A stretch of DNA of 64,000 nt from Prosthecochloris sp. (GTDB lineage Bacteria; Bacteroidota; Chlorobiia; Chlorobiales; Chlorobiaceae). The stretch lies in contig JADMLA020000008.1 of NCBI GenBank assembly GCA_015482705.2, positions 62,001 to 126,000 of the forward strand, in the 5' to 3' direction. Under the pieces are notes generated by a model. The model was not told the origin of the DNA and ran no database searches. It saw only the letters and a list, made by a program, of their open reading frames with translations. Each line of letters opens with the position of its first letter. The first letter of the stretch is position 1. Shown here piece by piece: positions 53,212-61,659 of this stretch. The position numbers and the translations under genes were made by a program.

Positions 53212-54210
53212 ATGATGAAACAAAGTCTTATCCTCCTCTCATGCACCCTTTTGCTCCTTCTCGAGGCCATGGTTTCCCTCTGGATAGGGCGCTATCCGGT
53301 TTCCCCGGATCAGCTTTTCTCATTCCTTATCGACCGCCAGAGCACAGATCCCCACCTGCATGCCGTACTGTTTCACATCAGGCTGCCGAGAATCATCGGA
53401 GCTGTAGCTGTCGGCGGAGCCCTTTCTCTTGCCGGTGCGGCCTATCAGGGCATGTTCCGCAACCCGATGGTCAGCCCGGATATTCTCGGTGTCAGTTCAG
53501 GAGCGGGATTCGGTGCCGCTCTGGCTATCCTGCTCTCACTGCCCGCGATAGCGGTTCAGGCATCGGCGTTTGCCGGAGGCGCTATCGCAGTTTTTCTGGC
53601 GGTCTGGGTCAGCAGAAGCATCGGCAAAAATCACAATGCAATTCTTGTGCTTGTTCTCTCCGGCATCGTCATTTCGGCACTGTTCACGGCGCTGATCTCG
53701 CTCGTCAAGTATTCAGCCGATCCCGAAAACAGGCTGCCGGCCATCACGTTCTGGCTGATGGGCAGTCTGGCTGATATCCGCATGCAGGAACTCCCCTATG
53801 TTCTTGCGCTCGTAACGGCCGGCAGCCTGCCGATACTTCTTTCGGGTTGGCGCCTGAACGTGCTCTCGTTCGGCGAAGACGAAGCCAGGGCACTGGGTAT
53901 CCACACAGATCGTCTGCGTATGATCATCATCGGTTCCGCCACGCTCGTAACGGCAAGCGTCATAGCGCTCAGCGGACTCGTAGGCTGGATAGGCCTGGTC
54001 ATCCCTCACGTTGCAAGAATGATTACAGGTCCCGATCACCGTATCCAGCTACCACTCTCCTTTCTTTCCGGAGGTATCGCACTGCTCTTTTTCGACAACC
54101 TCGCCCGGTCACTCCTCGCTGTTGAAATCCCTATCGGAATCATCACCGCCCTTGCAGGAGCGCCGTTCTTTATCATTTTACTGAAGATCATCTCCCGCGA
54201 AACATGGTAG
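53212..54210 (+). CDS. btuC: FecCD/BtuC-type ABC transporter permease
   Basis: A 332-residue inner-membrane permease with about ten hydrophobic helices. FecCD signatures are IRLPRIIGAVAVGGALSLAG, GMFRNPMVSPDILGVSSGAG, LSGLVGWIGLVIPHVARMI then TGPDHR, and AVEIPIGIITALAGAPFF. Expected to dimerise and transport a corrinoid handed over by the binding protein at 55024. It begins at overlapping ATGs (53212, 53215), 77 nt after the receptor stop, and overlaps the ATPase gene by 7 nt. It is a distant paralog of the permease at 24026, with the same motifs. Confidence 0.92.
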   Translation: MMKQSLILLSCTLLLLLEAMVSLWIGRYPVSPDQLFSFLIDRQSTDPHLHAVLFHIRLPRIIGAVAVGGALSLAGAAYQGMFRNPMVSPDILGVSSGAGFGAALAILLSLPAIAVQASAFAGGAIAVFLAVWVSRSIGKNHNAILVLVLSGIVISALFTALISLVKYSADPENRLPAITFWLMGSLADIRMQELPYVLALVTAGSLPILLSGWRLNVLSFGEDEARALGIHTDRLRMIIIGSATLVTASVIALSGLVGWIGLVIPHVARMITGPDHRIQLPLSFLSGGIALLFFDNLARSLLAVEIPIGIITALAGAPFFIILLKIISRETW

Positions 54211-55010
54211 ATCAAAAGAAACTGCGGCTACATATACGGGATACCAGCCTCGGCTACCGGCTCCGGAAGCCTTTGCTAAAAAGCATCAACCTCTCCATTT
54301 CATCGGACGAAACATTCTGCATCCTGGGACAAAACGGTACGGGCAAAACCACGTTCTTCAAGTCACTCCTAGGCATACTCCCCCCCTTGTCGGGCTCCAT
54401 CACACTGAATGGAAAACCTCTCGGCAGTTTCAGCAGAAAAGAGCTCGCCAAGCTCATCGCTTATGTTCCCCAGGCGCACCATACCCCTTTTCCTTACAAG
54501 GTCAACGATGTCATTCTTTTCGGCCGGACCGCACATATGAACTTTTTCGGAAGCCCCGGCAGAAAAGATCTCCTCGTTGTAGACAGCATCCTCGACATGC
54601 TCGAGATCAGCCACCTGGCCGATTGTATCTATACCGAACTGAGCGGAGGAGAACGCCAGATGGTGGTTATCGCTCGTGCACTTGCACAGGAAGCGGGCCT
54701 GCTTATTCTCGATGAACCGGCATCCAATCTTGATTACGGCAACCAGGCGCGTCTCTTGAAAAAAATACGTGCACTTGCAGAAGCGAAAACCGGAATTCTG
54801 ATGACGACGCACCAGCCAGACCAGGCGTTTCTTCTCGATGCAAAAGTACTGATGCTCTCCAACGGTTCTGTTCTCCATTACGATGATGCTTCGGAAGCTT
54901 TGCAGCCGGACATTCTCAAAAAGATCTATGGTGTGAACGTAGAAGTGATCGAAGCCGGCACACCCGGCAAGAATCCGTTGAAGGTCTGCAGACCGCTTAT
55001 CGACAGCTGA
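54204..55010 (+). CDS. btuD: FecE/BtuD-type ABC transporter ATPase
   Basis: A 268-residue ABC ATPase of normal length: Walker A GQNGTGKTTFFK, Q-loop YVPQAHHTPFP, signature LSGGERQMVVIA, Walker B LLILDEPASNLDYG, H-loop MTTHQPDQAF. It lacks the extra C-terminal domain of the paralog at 22710. Its ATG lies within the permease gene end (7-nt overlap), so the pair is translationally coupled. Together with the receptor upstream and the binding protein downstream, it powers a complete import system that is riboswitch-controlled. Confidence 0.92.
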   Translation: MVDQKKLRLHIRDTSLGYRLRKPLLKSINLSISSDETFCILGQNGTGKTTFFKSLLGILPPLSGSITLNGKPLGSFSRKELAKLIAYVPQAHHTPFPYKVNDVILFGRTAHMNFFGSPGRKDLLVVDSILDMLEISHLADCIYTELSGGERQMVVIARALAQEAGLLILDEPASNLDYGNQARLLKKIRALAEAKTGILMTTHQPDQAFLLDAKVLMLSNGSVLHYDDASEALQPDILKKIYGVNVEVIEAGTPGKNPLKVCRPLIDS

Positions 55011-55023
55011 ATAATAAAACAAG

Positions 55024-56076
55024 ATGACCATGAAACGCATACCACACTTTCTCTTGTTGCTCTTTTTCATTTCGTGCAGCCTTCCACAACCTTCAGATCA
55101 TGAGGGAACACAAACCGTCACCGATATGGGCGGCAGAACCATGGCCGTACCGGAAACAATGACAAGGGTATATGTCAATCGGCCAGGAAGTATTCTCATG
55201 TATGCGATCGATCCCGGGCTGATCGTGAACCGGTCGTTCAACTTTACACCGGAAGCCTCGCAATTTCTTTCCAAATCATACCTCGCGCTCCCTTACACCG
55301 AAGGTTCGGCTGAAGAGATCCTGAAACTTCAACCGGACATGATTCTCACGTTTTTCGATATCAATCCCGGTTCGGTTGACGAAGCGGATAAACTTGCAGC
55401 CAAAACCGGTATTCCGGTCTATCTGGCTTCACTCAACCTCGATGATTATCCCGAAGTCTTCGAGCGGCTCGGCAGGCTCTTCGACCGTACAACACAAACT
55501 TCCGCCATGAACCGCTTCATCGAACGTCATGTCAATCCGGTGAGAGAGAAAGCGTCTGAAATCGAAAGAAACGAAAAGCTTAGCGTTTATTATGCGGAAG
55601 GTGAATACGGACTACATACGGATCCGGCAGGCTCGATCCATAGCAGGCTTATCGAGATGGTCGGAGGGATCAACGCCGCCGATATCGACATTATCAGCCG
55701 CAAGGGCATGAGTGAAGTCTCGATGGAACAGCTACTGATGTGGGACCCCGACGTAGTAATCGTCTGGGCGGGCCTGGGAAAAATAACCCCAACCATGCAG
55801 CATATTCAAAAGGATCCGCTCTGGGCAAGGCTGAAGGCGGCAAAAAACAACCGTATCTACCAAACCCCCTATCTTCCCTACGGCTGGTTCGACCGCCCGG
55901 CAAGCATCAACCGGCTGCTCGGCATCCCCTGGCTTGCAAATCAGCTCTACCCTGAAGTGTACGGCATCGATATCGAGGAGATCGTGCGGGAGTACTTCAA
56001 GACATTTTATCACTATGATCTTTCAAGCACTCAAGCCAGCGACCTGCTGAAAATCACCGAAATCAACAGCAGGTGA
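55024..56076 (+). CDS. btuF: ABC transporter substrate-binding lipoprotein (BtuF/FecB-like)
   Basis: A 350-residue type III periplasmic binding protein. Signal peptide with lipobox FFISC (Cys near residue 18). The fold-typical pieces are VTDMGGRTMAVPETMTRVYV, PYTEGSAEEILKLQPDMILT, GLHTDPAGSIHSRLIEMVGG, SMEQLLMWDPDVVIVW and a C-terminal ANQLYPEVYGIDIEEIVREY. It lies 13 nt after the ATPase gene. A second Met codon at 55030 is an alternative start. It differs from the two unusual binding proteins at 31503 and 62826 and looks like a standard member. Ligand inferred as corrinoid from the riboswitch and receptor. Confidence 0.88.
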   Translation: MTMKRIPHFLLLLFFISCSLPQPSDHEGTQTVTDMGGRTMAVPETMTRVYVNRPGSILMYAIDPGLIVNRSFNFTPEASQFLSKSYLALPYTEGSAEEILKLQPDMILTFFDINPGSVDEADKLAAKTGIPVYLASLNLDDYPEVFERLGRLFDRTTQTSAMNRFIERHVNPVREKASEIERNEKLSVYYAEGEYGLHTDPAGSIHSRLIEMVGGINAADIDIISRKGMSEVSMEQLLMWDPDVVIVWAGLGKITPTMQHIQKDPLWARLKAAKNNRIYQTPYLPYGWFDRPASINRLLGIPWLANQLYPEVYGIDIEEIVREYFKTFYHYDLSSTQASDLLKITEINSR

Positions 56077-56097
56077 ACGGATTACTTTAGGAAACCT

Positions 56098-56844
56098 CTA
56101 TTCGCTGTACTTCCGGATAAGCCTGGAACCGATGGAGAAAAAAACAACGGCATAACAGACGAGTACGGAGAGGGAAACGACGCCTTCGTTGTCCAAGGCA
56201 GTCTTGCGGATGAGGATATTGGTATGGGTAAGCGGCAGCATGGCCACTACGGTTCCGAGCATCGCGGGCAGACGGTCGACGGGAATGAACGTACCGCAGA
56301 AAAACGCCATCGGCAGAATGAAAAAATTGTTGTACGTCGAGGTATCCTCATGCGATTTGGCCAGCATCCCCGTAATCACGCCGAGAGAGGCAAAAAGAAA
56401 ACAGTTTAAGAGAAGGGCCACAAGGAAAAAAAGCGTCGTCACAAACATACCGGTAAAAAGAAAGCCCGTGCAGATGATCAGGAGAGAGGCGAACAATCCC
56501 TTGACCATCCCGGCAAAGACCTCCCCAAGCATGATCGCCGAAGGAGAAACCGGCGCCAGAACGAAAACCTGAAAGGTCTTGAAATAATGCCTGTTGAGCG
56601 TCAGGGCACTCGAAACCCAGGAATAGGAGTTGTTCATGGAACTCATGGCTACAAGCCCGGGCAACAGGTATGCGACGTAACTCATACCCCCGACATCGAT
56701 AGTTCTCCCCAGGCCAAGCCCGAACGTCACGAGATAGATCATAGGCACGACCATCGCGGAAAAAAGATAACCGACGCGAAACAGTTTTCTGCGGAACAAC
56801 AGCATTTCACGAAGAAACACTGGGTACCAGCTCATGGTGTTCAT
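56098..56844 (-). CDS. ABC-2 type transporter permease
   Basis: A 248-residue inner-membrane protein with about six hydrophobic helices: VAYLLPGLVAMSSMNNSYSW near 52, PSAIMLGEVFAGMVKGLFAS near 100 and FILPMAFFCGTFIPVDRLPA near 172. This matches the ABC-2/NodJ/DrrB exporter family. Its ATG overlaps the ATPase stop by one base. The substrate is unknown. It ends 22 nt from the convergent binding-protein gene. Position at the end of a corrinoid gene group is suggestive, but family members export drugs, polysaccharides and lipids as well. Confidence 0.85.
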   Translation of the reverse strand: MNTMSWYPVFLREMLLFRRKLFRVGYLFSAMVVPMIYLVTFGLGLGRTIDVGGMSYVAYLLPGLVAMSSMNNSYSWVSSALTLNRHYFKTFQVFVLAPVSPSAIMLGEVFAGMVKGLFASLLIICTGFLFTGMFVTTLFFLVALLLNCFLFASLGVITGMLAKSHEDTSTYNNFFILPMAFFCGTFIPVDRLPAMLGTVVAMLPLTHTNILIRKTALDNEGVVSLSVLVCYAVVFFSIGSRLIRKYSE

Positions 56845-57686
56845 TATATCCTCGCTCCCGTCAACTTGACAAAAACATCCTCGAGACTCGACCGGCGTAT
56901 GGTCAAACGGCCCTGAAGGCCGGAAGCGACACTGTCAGCTTCCCGACGGTCGCAACACATAAACTGCTCAAGTCTCCCGTCTTCGGTTATGGTATCGACA
57001 ACATATTCTCCGACAAGCTTTTTCAAGCCTTTAACCGTATCGAAAGCAACCATTTTCCCTTTCGACATGATACCGACCATGTCACACAGTGCTTCGGCTT
57101 CCTCGATGTAATGCGTCGTCATGACAACGGTGCGCCCGTCCATACCGATTTTTCGGATGACATTCCAGAAATGACGCCTTATCTGCGGATCGAGACCGAT
57201 CGTGGGTTCATCGAGAAACAACACTTCCGGATCGGTCAGGAGTGCCCTTGCAAGAAGCAATCTGCGCTTCATGCCCCCGGAAAAATCCTGAACAACTCTC
57301 TCCCTGCTTTCATCGAGCTCAACAACCGAGAGCACTTCAGAAATTTTCTTCCGTAGTCCGGTCACACGATGCAGAAGCCCGTAAATCAACAGATTTTCAT
57401 ACGCACTGAGCTCCCTGTCAAGATTGTTTTCCTGAGGTACGACGCCGATTCGCTCCTTGATCGAAGCAGGATCGCGTGTCACGTCGAATCCCGCGACGGA
57501 GCAGGCTCCACCGGATGGATCGCTCAGCGTGGTCATCACCCGGATCGTCGTTGTTTTCCCAGCCCCGTTCGGTCCCAGGAGCCCGAAAACCGTACCCGGC
57601 CGAATCCGGAACGAGAGACCGTCGACGGCGATGATCGAGCGTCCTTTCTCTCCGTAAGATTTCCTGAGTTCCGAAACTTCTATCAT
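56844..57686 (-). CDS. ABC-2 type transporter ATPase
   Basis: A 280-residue exporter ATPase of the CcmA/NodI/DrrA group. Walker A is GPNGAGKTTTIRV, Q-loop VVPQENNLD, signature FSGGMKRRLLLA, Walker B LFLDEPTIGLDP and H-loop MTTHYIEEAEAL. A short C-terminal extension (GRLEQFMCCDRREADSV, then VFVKLTGARI) is typical of this group. It lies about 150 nt downstream of cbiA and is coupled to the permease. Probably forms a dimeric exporter with it. No riboswitch or other control site is visible in the 57687-57839 gap. Confidence 0.9.
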   Translation of the reverse strand: MIEVSELRKSYGEKGRSIIAVDGLSFRIRPGTVFGLLGPNGAGKTTTIRVMTTLSDPSGGACSVAGFDVTRDPASIKERIGVVPQENNLDRELSAYENLLIYGLLHRVTGLRKKISEVLSVVELDESRERVVQDFSGGMKRRLLLARALLTDPEVLFLDEPTIGLDPQIRRHFWNVIRKIGMDGRTVVMTTHYIEEAEALCDMVGIMSKGKMVAFDTVKGLKKLVGEYVVDTITEDGRLEQFMCCDRREADSVASGLQGRLTIRRSSLEDVFVKLTGARI

Positions 57687-57839
57687 GCTCTGTTTCTCCT
57701 GTGTTCAAGTGCAGAAAGTTCAGCGCAGAACATCCGACTCCGAACAGGAAAGGCGGGCACAGCCGGAATCGAACGCAACAACATCTGTCTATCATTGGAT
57801 ATCTGTAGTAACATCAAACATGAAACTTTCGAAACATTT

Positions 57840-59213
57840 TCAATCCCTGGCGTTTTCCGGTGACGATCCGGTAACATGCGCCTGATCGAGCAGAAACCCC
57901 GGGAAGTCGGGTGTTTCTCCCCAGTAGAGATGTACATAGGATGCAAAGGTGTTCCTTACTCTGAAAACAGCGGTATCGACAACCCTGCCACGTGCGGTCT
58001 TTATTTCAGCCACATTGTCGAGATGCCCGATTCCGCCAAGACTTGAATAGTGAAACTCATGCCCTTTGAGCTCCCTCGCATATCCTGCTGCGGAAAGATC
58101 GACTTTTCTGTACCCGAGATGTAAACGCGCATCCCGCATGGTGGTCTCGAGATCAAGAGCACCGCACATTTCATGGTTCACTCCGTCTCTCCCGGTTATC
58201 GAGTTCCCGAGATACATCATTCCACCGCATTCGGCATATGTCACGCCTCCCCGGAGAGCGAACGCTTTCACCAGCTTTCGCATCCCGGCGTTTTCAGCAA
58301 GCCTTTTCGCATAGAGCTCCGGATACCCCCCGGACAGATAGAGCATATCGGCATGGGGCAGTATCGCGTCATCGAGTGGGCTGAAAAACTCGAGTTTTCC
58401 ATATTGACCGAGAATATCGAGATTTTCGGCATAGACAAAATTAAAAGCTGCATCACGTGCCACAGCGATGACGGCATTGCCACGACCGGTGCAGGAAAAG
58501 CGCGGAAAAGGTCGGGGAATTTCTACGCTGCAGAGTTGCACTATCTTTTCCACGTCAACTGTTTTACTCACATGATCAGCCATAGCGGCAATAGCCGATT
58601 CCTGATCCACGTCCGGCGCGATATTCAGGCCGAGATAGCGGTCTGAAACAGCCATCGTTTCATCCCTCGGGACATAACCGAGAGGCTCAACCCCGACATC
58701 ATGGCAAGCCTCTTTCAAAAACTCATAGTGTGACAACCTGTTGACCCGGTTGAAAATCACTCCGGCAAGACGAAGCGAAGGATCGAAGTGTTTGAATCCG
58801 TAAAGAAGCGGAGCCACAGAATAGGCAACCCCTTTTGCATCGACAATGAGAACAACCGGGATACCGAGCATACCGGCAATCGCGGCACTGCTTCCTTCGG
58901 ACTTGACCGAACCGTCAAACAACCCCATAACTCCTTCGACGACAGCGGCATCGGCTTCAGCACAGTGCTGAAGGAATACTCCCTTCACATGATCTTCGGA
59001 AGCCATGAAGATATCGAGATTTCTTCCCTGCCTGCCTCTCCCGTCAAACCTCGAGGCCAGTGTATGGAGATAGGTATCGAGATAATCGGGGCCGCACTTG
59101 AATGGCTGGACGTCCATCCCCTTCTGCGCAAGAATGCGCAACAGTGCAAGCGTCAGAGTAGTCTTGCCGGTATTGCTGGAAGGAGCCGCCAGCAGAAAAG
59201 CCGGTTTAATCAT
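57840..59213 (-). CDS. cbiA: cobyrinate a,c-diamide synthase (CbiA/CobB)
   Basis: A 457-residue glutamine-dependent amidotransferase that amidates side chains a and c of (hydrogeno)cobyrinate. The N-terminal domain has the P-loop APSSNTGKTTLTLALL, FKCGPDYLDTYLH and VVEGVMGLFDGS. The C-terminal glutamine amidotransferase domain has the Cys in YAECGGMMYLG (near 335), AERLAENAGMRK-like and RLHLGYRKVDL segments, and the final His in SYVHLYWGE. Size is typical. The ATG at 59211-59213 lies 88 nt after the methyltransferase stop. The protein is the early amidation step that feeds CobQ (27239). Confidence 0.96.
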   Translation of the reverse strand: MIKPAFLLAAPSSNTGKTTLTLALLRILAQKGMDVQPFKCGPDYLDTYLHTLASRFDGRGRQGRNLDIFMASEDHVKGVFLQHCAEADAAVVEGVMGLFDGSVKSEGSSAAIAGMLGIPVVLIVDAKGVAYSVAPLLYGFKHFDPSLRLAGVIFNRVNRLSHYEFLKEACHDVGVEPLGYVPRDETMAVSDRYLGLNIAPDVDQESAIAAMADHVSKTVDVEKIVQLCSVEIPRPFPRFSCTGRGNAVIAVARDAAFNFVYAENLDILGQYGKLEFFSPLDDAILPHADMLYLSGGYPELYAKRLAENAGMRKLVKAFALRGGVTYAECGGMMYLGNSITGRDGVNHEMCGALDLETTMRDARLHLGYRKVDLSAAGYARELKGHEFHYSSLGGIGHLDNVAEIKTARGRVVDTAVFRVRNTFASYVHLYWGETPDFPGFLLDQAHVTGSSPENARD

Positions 59214-59301
59214 GAGTACGGCCCCTCACGCCGACACTGCATACCTTTCCAGTGATGCATCCAGTCCTGTTTTTTTTCACAATTCCTGCCGGGACATTTC
59301 T

Positions 59302-60102
59302 TCATTGTAATTCTTCCTTTTCGGATGTGTTCAGAAAACCTGTTGATGTTGAAAAAAGCTCTTTAACGGGAAGTGTATGCTCACCGATAAAAAAAACTAC
59401 CGGCGTCTCGATATCCTGTTCCCTGATGACATCACCAATGGTCTCGAGCATTCCCGTAATCACTTTCTGATCACAAAGCGAAACTTTCGATACAATGCTC
59501 ACCTGAAGAGACACGGGCAAATGAGCATCGAGCAAACGGTTGACAATTGTCTCAAAATTTTTCATTCCCATGTACATCACAACCGGACTGCCTTCCCTGA
59601 GCAGAGCGAGAACACCCTGGAACTGCTCGAAAGAATAGCTCGCCGTATGACCGGTACAGAACAACAGGGAGCTTGTTCTGTTTCGTTCGGTAACGGGAAT
59701 CTGCAACATATTCGCAGCAGCAAGACCTGCGGTTATACCGGGAATAACCTCTGCCTCGATGCCTTTTTCCATGAGAGCCCGTACCTCTTCGACACCCCGG
59801 CCAAAAACAAAGGGATCACCCGCCTTGAGACGAACACAATACTTTCCTTCCAGAGCATAGCCGATCATCATTGCATTGATACGCTCCTGTCGTTTCTCCT
59901 GGTCCTGACCGTCACCACAGCGCTTACCGACATTGACGGTTTCTGCATCATCCGGGACAAGCTTCAGTATTTCCTTTGAAATCAACGAATCATGCAATAC
60001 GACATTGGCATCCTGCAGCCGTTTTAAAACTTTTAGCGTAAGAAGTTCAGGATCTCCCGGACCCGCACCCGCGATAGTTACAATTCCTTTTTTATCGATC
60101 AT
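59302..60102 (-). CDS. cobA: uroporphyrinogen-III C-methyltransferase (CobA/SUMT type)
   Basis: A 266-residue tetrapyrrole methylase that would methylate uroporphyrinogen III at C2 and C7 to precorrin-2, the entry to corrin and sirohaem synthesis. SUMT motifs: IAGAGPGDPELLTLKVLK at the N-terminus, VNVGKRCGD, VRLKAGDPFVFGRGVEEV, VIPGITAGLAAA and VTERNRTSS. No CysG-type dehydrogenase domain is fused. Downstream cbiA and upstream nitrilase/cbiZ place it in the corrinoid group. The Cbi/Cob methylases CobM/CbiF share the fold, but the PGDPELLTLKVL and RLKAGDPFVFGRG blocks favour SUMT. Confidence 0.93.
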   Translation of the reverse strand: MIDKKGIVTIAGAGPGDPELLTLKVLKRLQDANVVLHDSLISKEILKLVPDDAETVNVGKRCGDGQDQEKRQERINAMMIGYALEGKYCVRLKAGDPFVFGRGVEEVRALMEKGIEAEVIPGITAGLAAANMLQIPVTERNRTSSLLFCTGHTASYSFEQFQGVLALLREGSPVVMYMGMKNFETIVNRLLDAHLPVSLQVSIVSKVSLCDQKVITGMLETIGDVIREQDIETPVVFFIGEHTLPVKELFSTSTGFLNTSEKEELQ

Positions 60103-60156
60103 AGAGCTGTGCTGTCTATTCGAACTGTCATAATAGCTCTGGAGATATAATGAATT

Positions 60157-61659
60157 TCACTGTTTTCTGAGCAGGAGACCATAATCGAGCCTGTCATAAA
60201 AAGTCTTCTGTCTCAATCTTTCGATGTCGAGCGTTACCGAGCACCCTTCACCGTTTTTTGCCGATACCTCTGCCCATCGGTAGTGCCCTTCAGGCGGCTG
60301 GCAGATAAATGCACGGTTATTGCCAGAGACGGCAAGTCCCGTCTGCTCGATCGAGCGGGCACCAAGTACCCGTTGATCATGATCATTCAGGCAAGAAGCC
60401 GAACAGACAATAAGATCACACCCTTGTTTTGCACAGGCGATCACCATCTCCGGATGGTACAGTTCATCCTTGAAAGCCAGAGCAATTCTGGCATTGTCGA
60501 GATCTATGAAACAATGCTGCCCATACTTTTTCGATCGGAGAGAGAGATTACCGTTTTTCTCGGCAAATGCAATTACCGTGCTTCCGTCTTTTTCAGAAAC
60601 AACGCCCGTACATACGTTTACCTGACTTTTTCGGGCTGCAAGAGCCAGACGATTCAGTACGTCTTCATTATCTCCGGCAATACCGGCAGGTAGCACCAGC
60701 AACGCTGTTTTCTCTCCACTGTATGCATCTACCGTTTCTTCAAGTCTATCACCGGTGAAAAGTTCTTCTGCAGGAAAAGAGCGAGAGGCAACACTCATCT
60801 TCGCCGCTTCAGGAAGCTTGTAATAGCTTGTCAAATCAGCGGCATAACGCATATCGAGATACATCGGAGTATAGAGCGAGGGTTCCCTCGAACGCAGTTG
60901 CGTTTCACGAAAGGAGGGTAGTTTTCCACCTTCAAGGGGCAAATCTGCAAAAAAGATATCCGACGTACAACTGCATGACTCGAGGATTTTCGTACCGTCA
61001 GGCCCGTAAATACAGGAATAGGCATCCTCACACGACATGGTTTTATCCTTCCCCGACCGGTTGCAGGCAGCAAGGAAAAAGCCGTTTTCTTTCGCCCTGA
61101 CCTGCCAGAGCTCTCTCGGATCAAGAGATCCGCCTGGCCAATTGGCCGGTACAAGCAAAAGATCAACTCCGTTCAGGGAAGACATCCTTGGAATGGCCCC
61201 GTAATAGGTATCGGAACAGATCAAAACGCCAACCCTCCCCCAAGGGGTTTCAAAAGAATTGCGCTGGAACGACGTTCCGGCACATGCCCAACGGACCTCA
61301 GCCGTGACTTTCCGGTAATTCAACAGCAGCGCTCCATCAGGACCGATAACGGCGGCAGCATTGTAATAGATATCGGTCCGCTCATCTTTTTCGGGATAAC
61401 CAAGCACGATGAAACAGCCGTAGCGTGAAGCAACCTGTCGTAAAGCCGTCACCGTGGGCCCCTCTTGTGATTCAACCAGGCATGCTATTTCATCGCGTGA
61501 ACCGAAGCTATAACCGGAAACAGCAAGTTCGGTATTGACAATAATCCTGGCACCGTTTTCTGCAGCCCTCTCGTTGAACAGGACCAACTCGTCACGGTTC
61601 CGCCCAGCTTCACCGTGCACGACGTCGAAATGGACAAGGGCGAGTTTCAGTCTTTCCAT
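60157..61659 (-). CDS. double-domain carbon-nitrogen hydrolase (nitrilase superfamily), second domain degenerate
   Basis: A 500-residue protein made of two nitrilase-like domains. The first (about 1-255) has the intact Glu-Lys-Cys triad: Glu44 (NTELAVSGYSF), Lys117 (NYRKVTAEVRW) and Cys148 (VLICSDTYYG). The second (about 290-490) keeps the fold pattern (LLVLPAGIAGDNEDVL, LSLRSKKYGQHCFI, ARIALAFKDELYHPE, CDLIVCSASCLNDH) but where the Cys and general base are expected it has Phe/Lys and Pro/Ala, so it is probably inactive. Single-domain C-N hydrolases are about 260-300 residues. The start overlaps the cbiZ stop by 13 nt, so it is translated with the corrinoid amidohydrolase, and an amide of a corrinoid or its products is a possible substrate (inference). 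Confidence 0.8.
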   Translation of the reverse strand: MERLKLALVHFDVVHGEAGRNRDELVLFNERAAENGARIIVNTELAVSGYSFGSRDEIACLVESQEGPTVTALRQVASRYGCFIVLGYPEKDERTDIYYNAAAVIGPDGALLLNYRKVTAEVRWACAGTSFQRNSFETPWGRVGVLICSDTYYGAIPRMSSLNGVDLLLVPANWPGGSLDPRELWQVRAKENGFFLAACNRSGKDKTMSCEDAYSCIYGPDGTKILESCSCTSDIFFADLPLEGGKLPSFRETQLRSREPSLYTPMYLDMRYAADLTSYYKLPEAAKMSVASRSFPAEELFTGDRLEETVDAYSGEKTALLVLPAGIAGDNEDVLNRLALAARKSQVNVCTGVVSEKDGSTVIAFAEKNGNLSLRSKKYGQHCFIDLDNARIALAFKDELYHPEMVIACAKQGCDLIVCSASCLNDHDQRVLGARSIEQTGLAVSGNNRAFICQPPEGHYRWAEVSAKNGEGCSVTLDIERLRQKTFYDRLDYGLLLRKQ

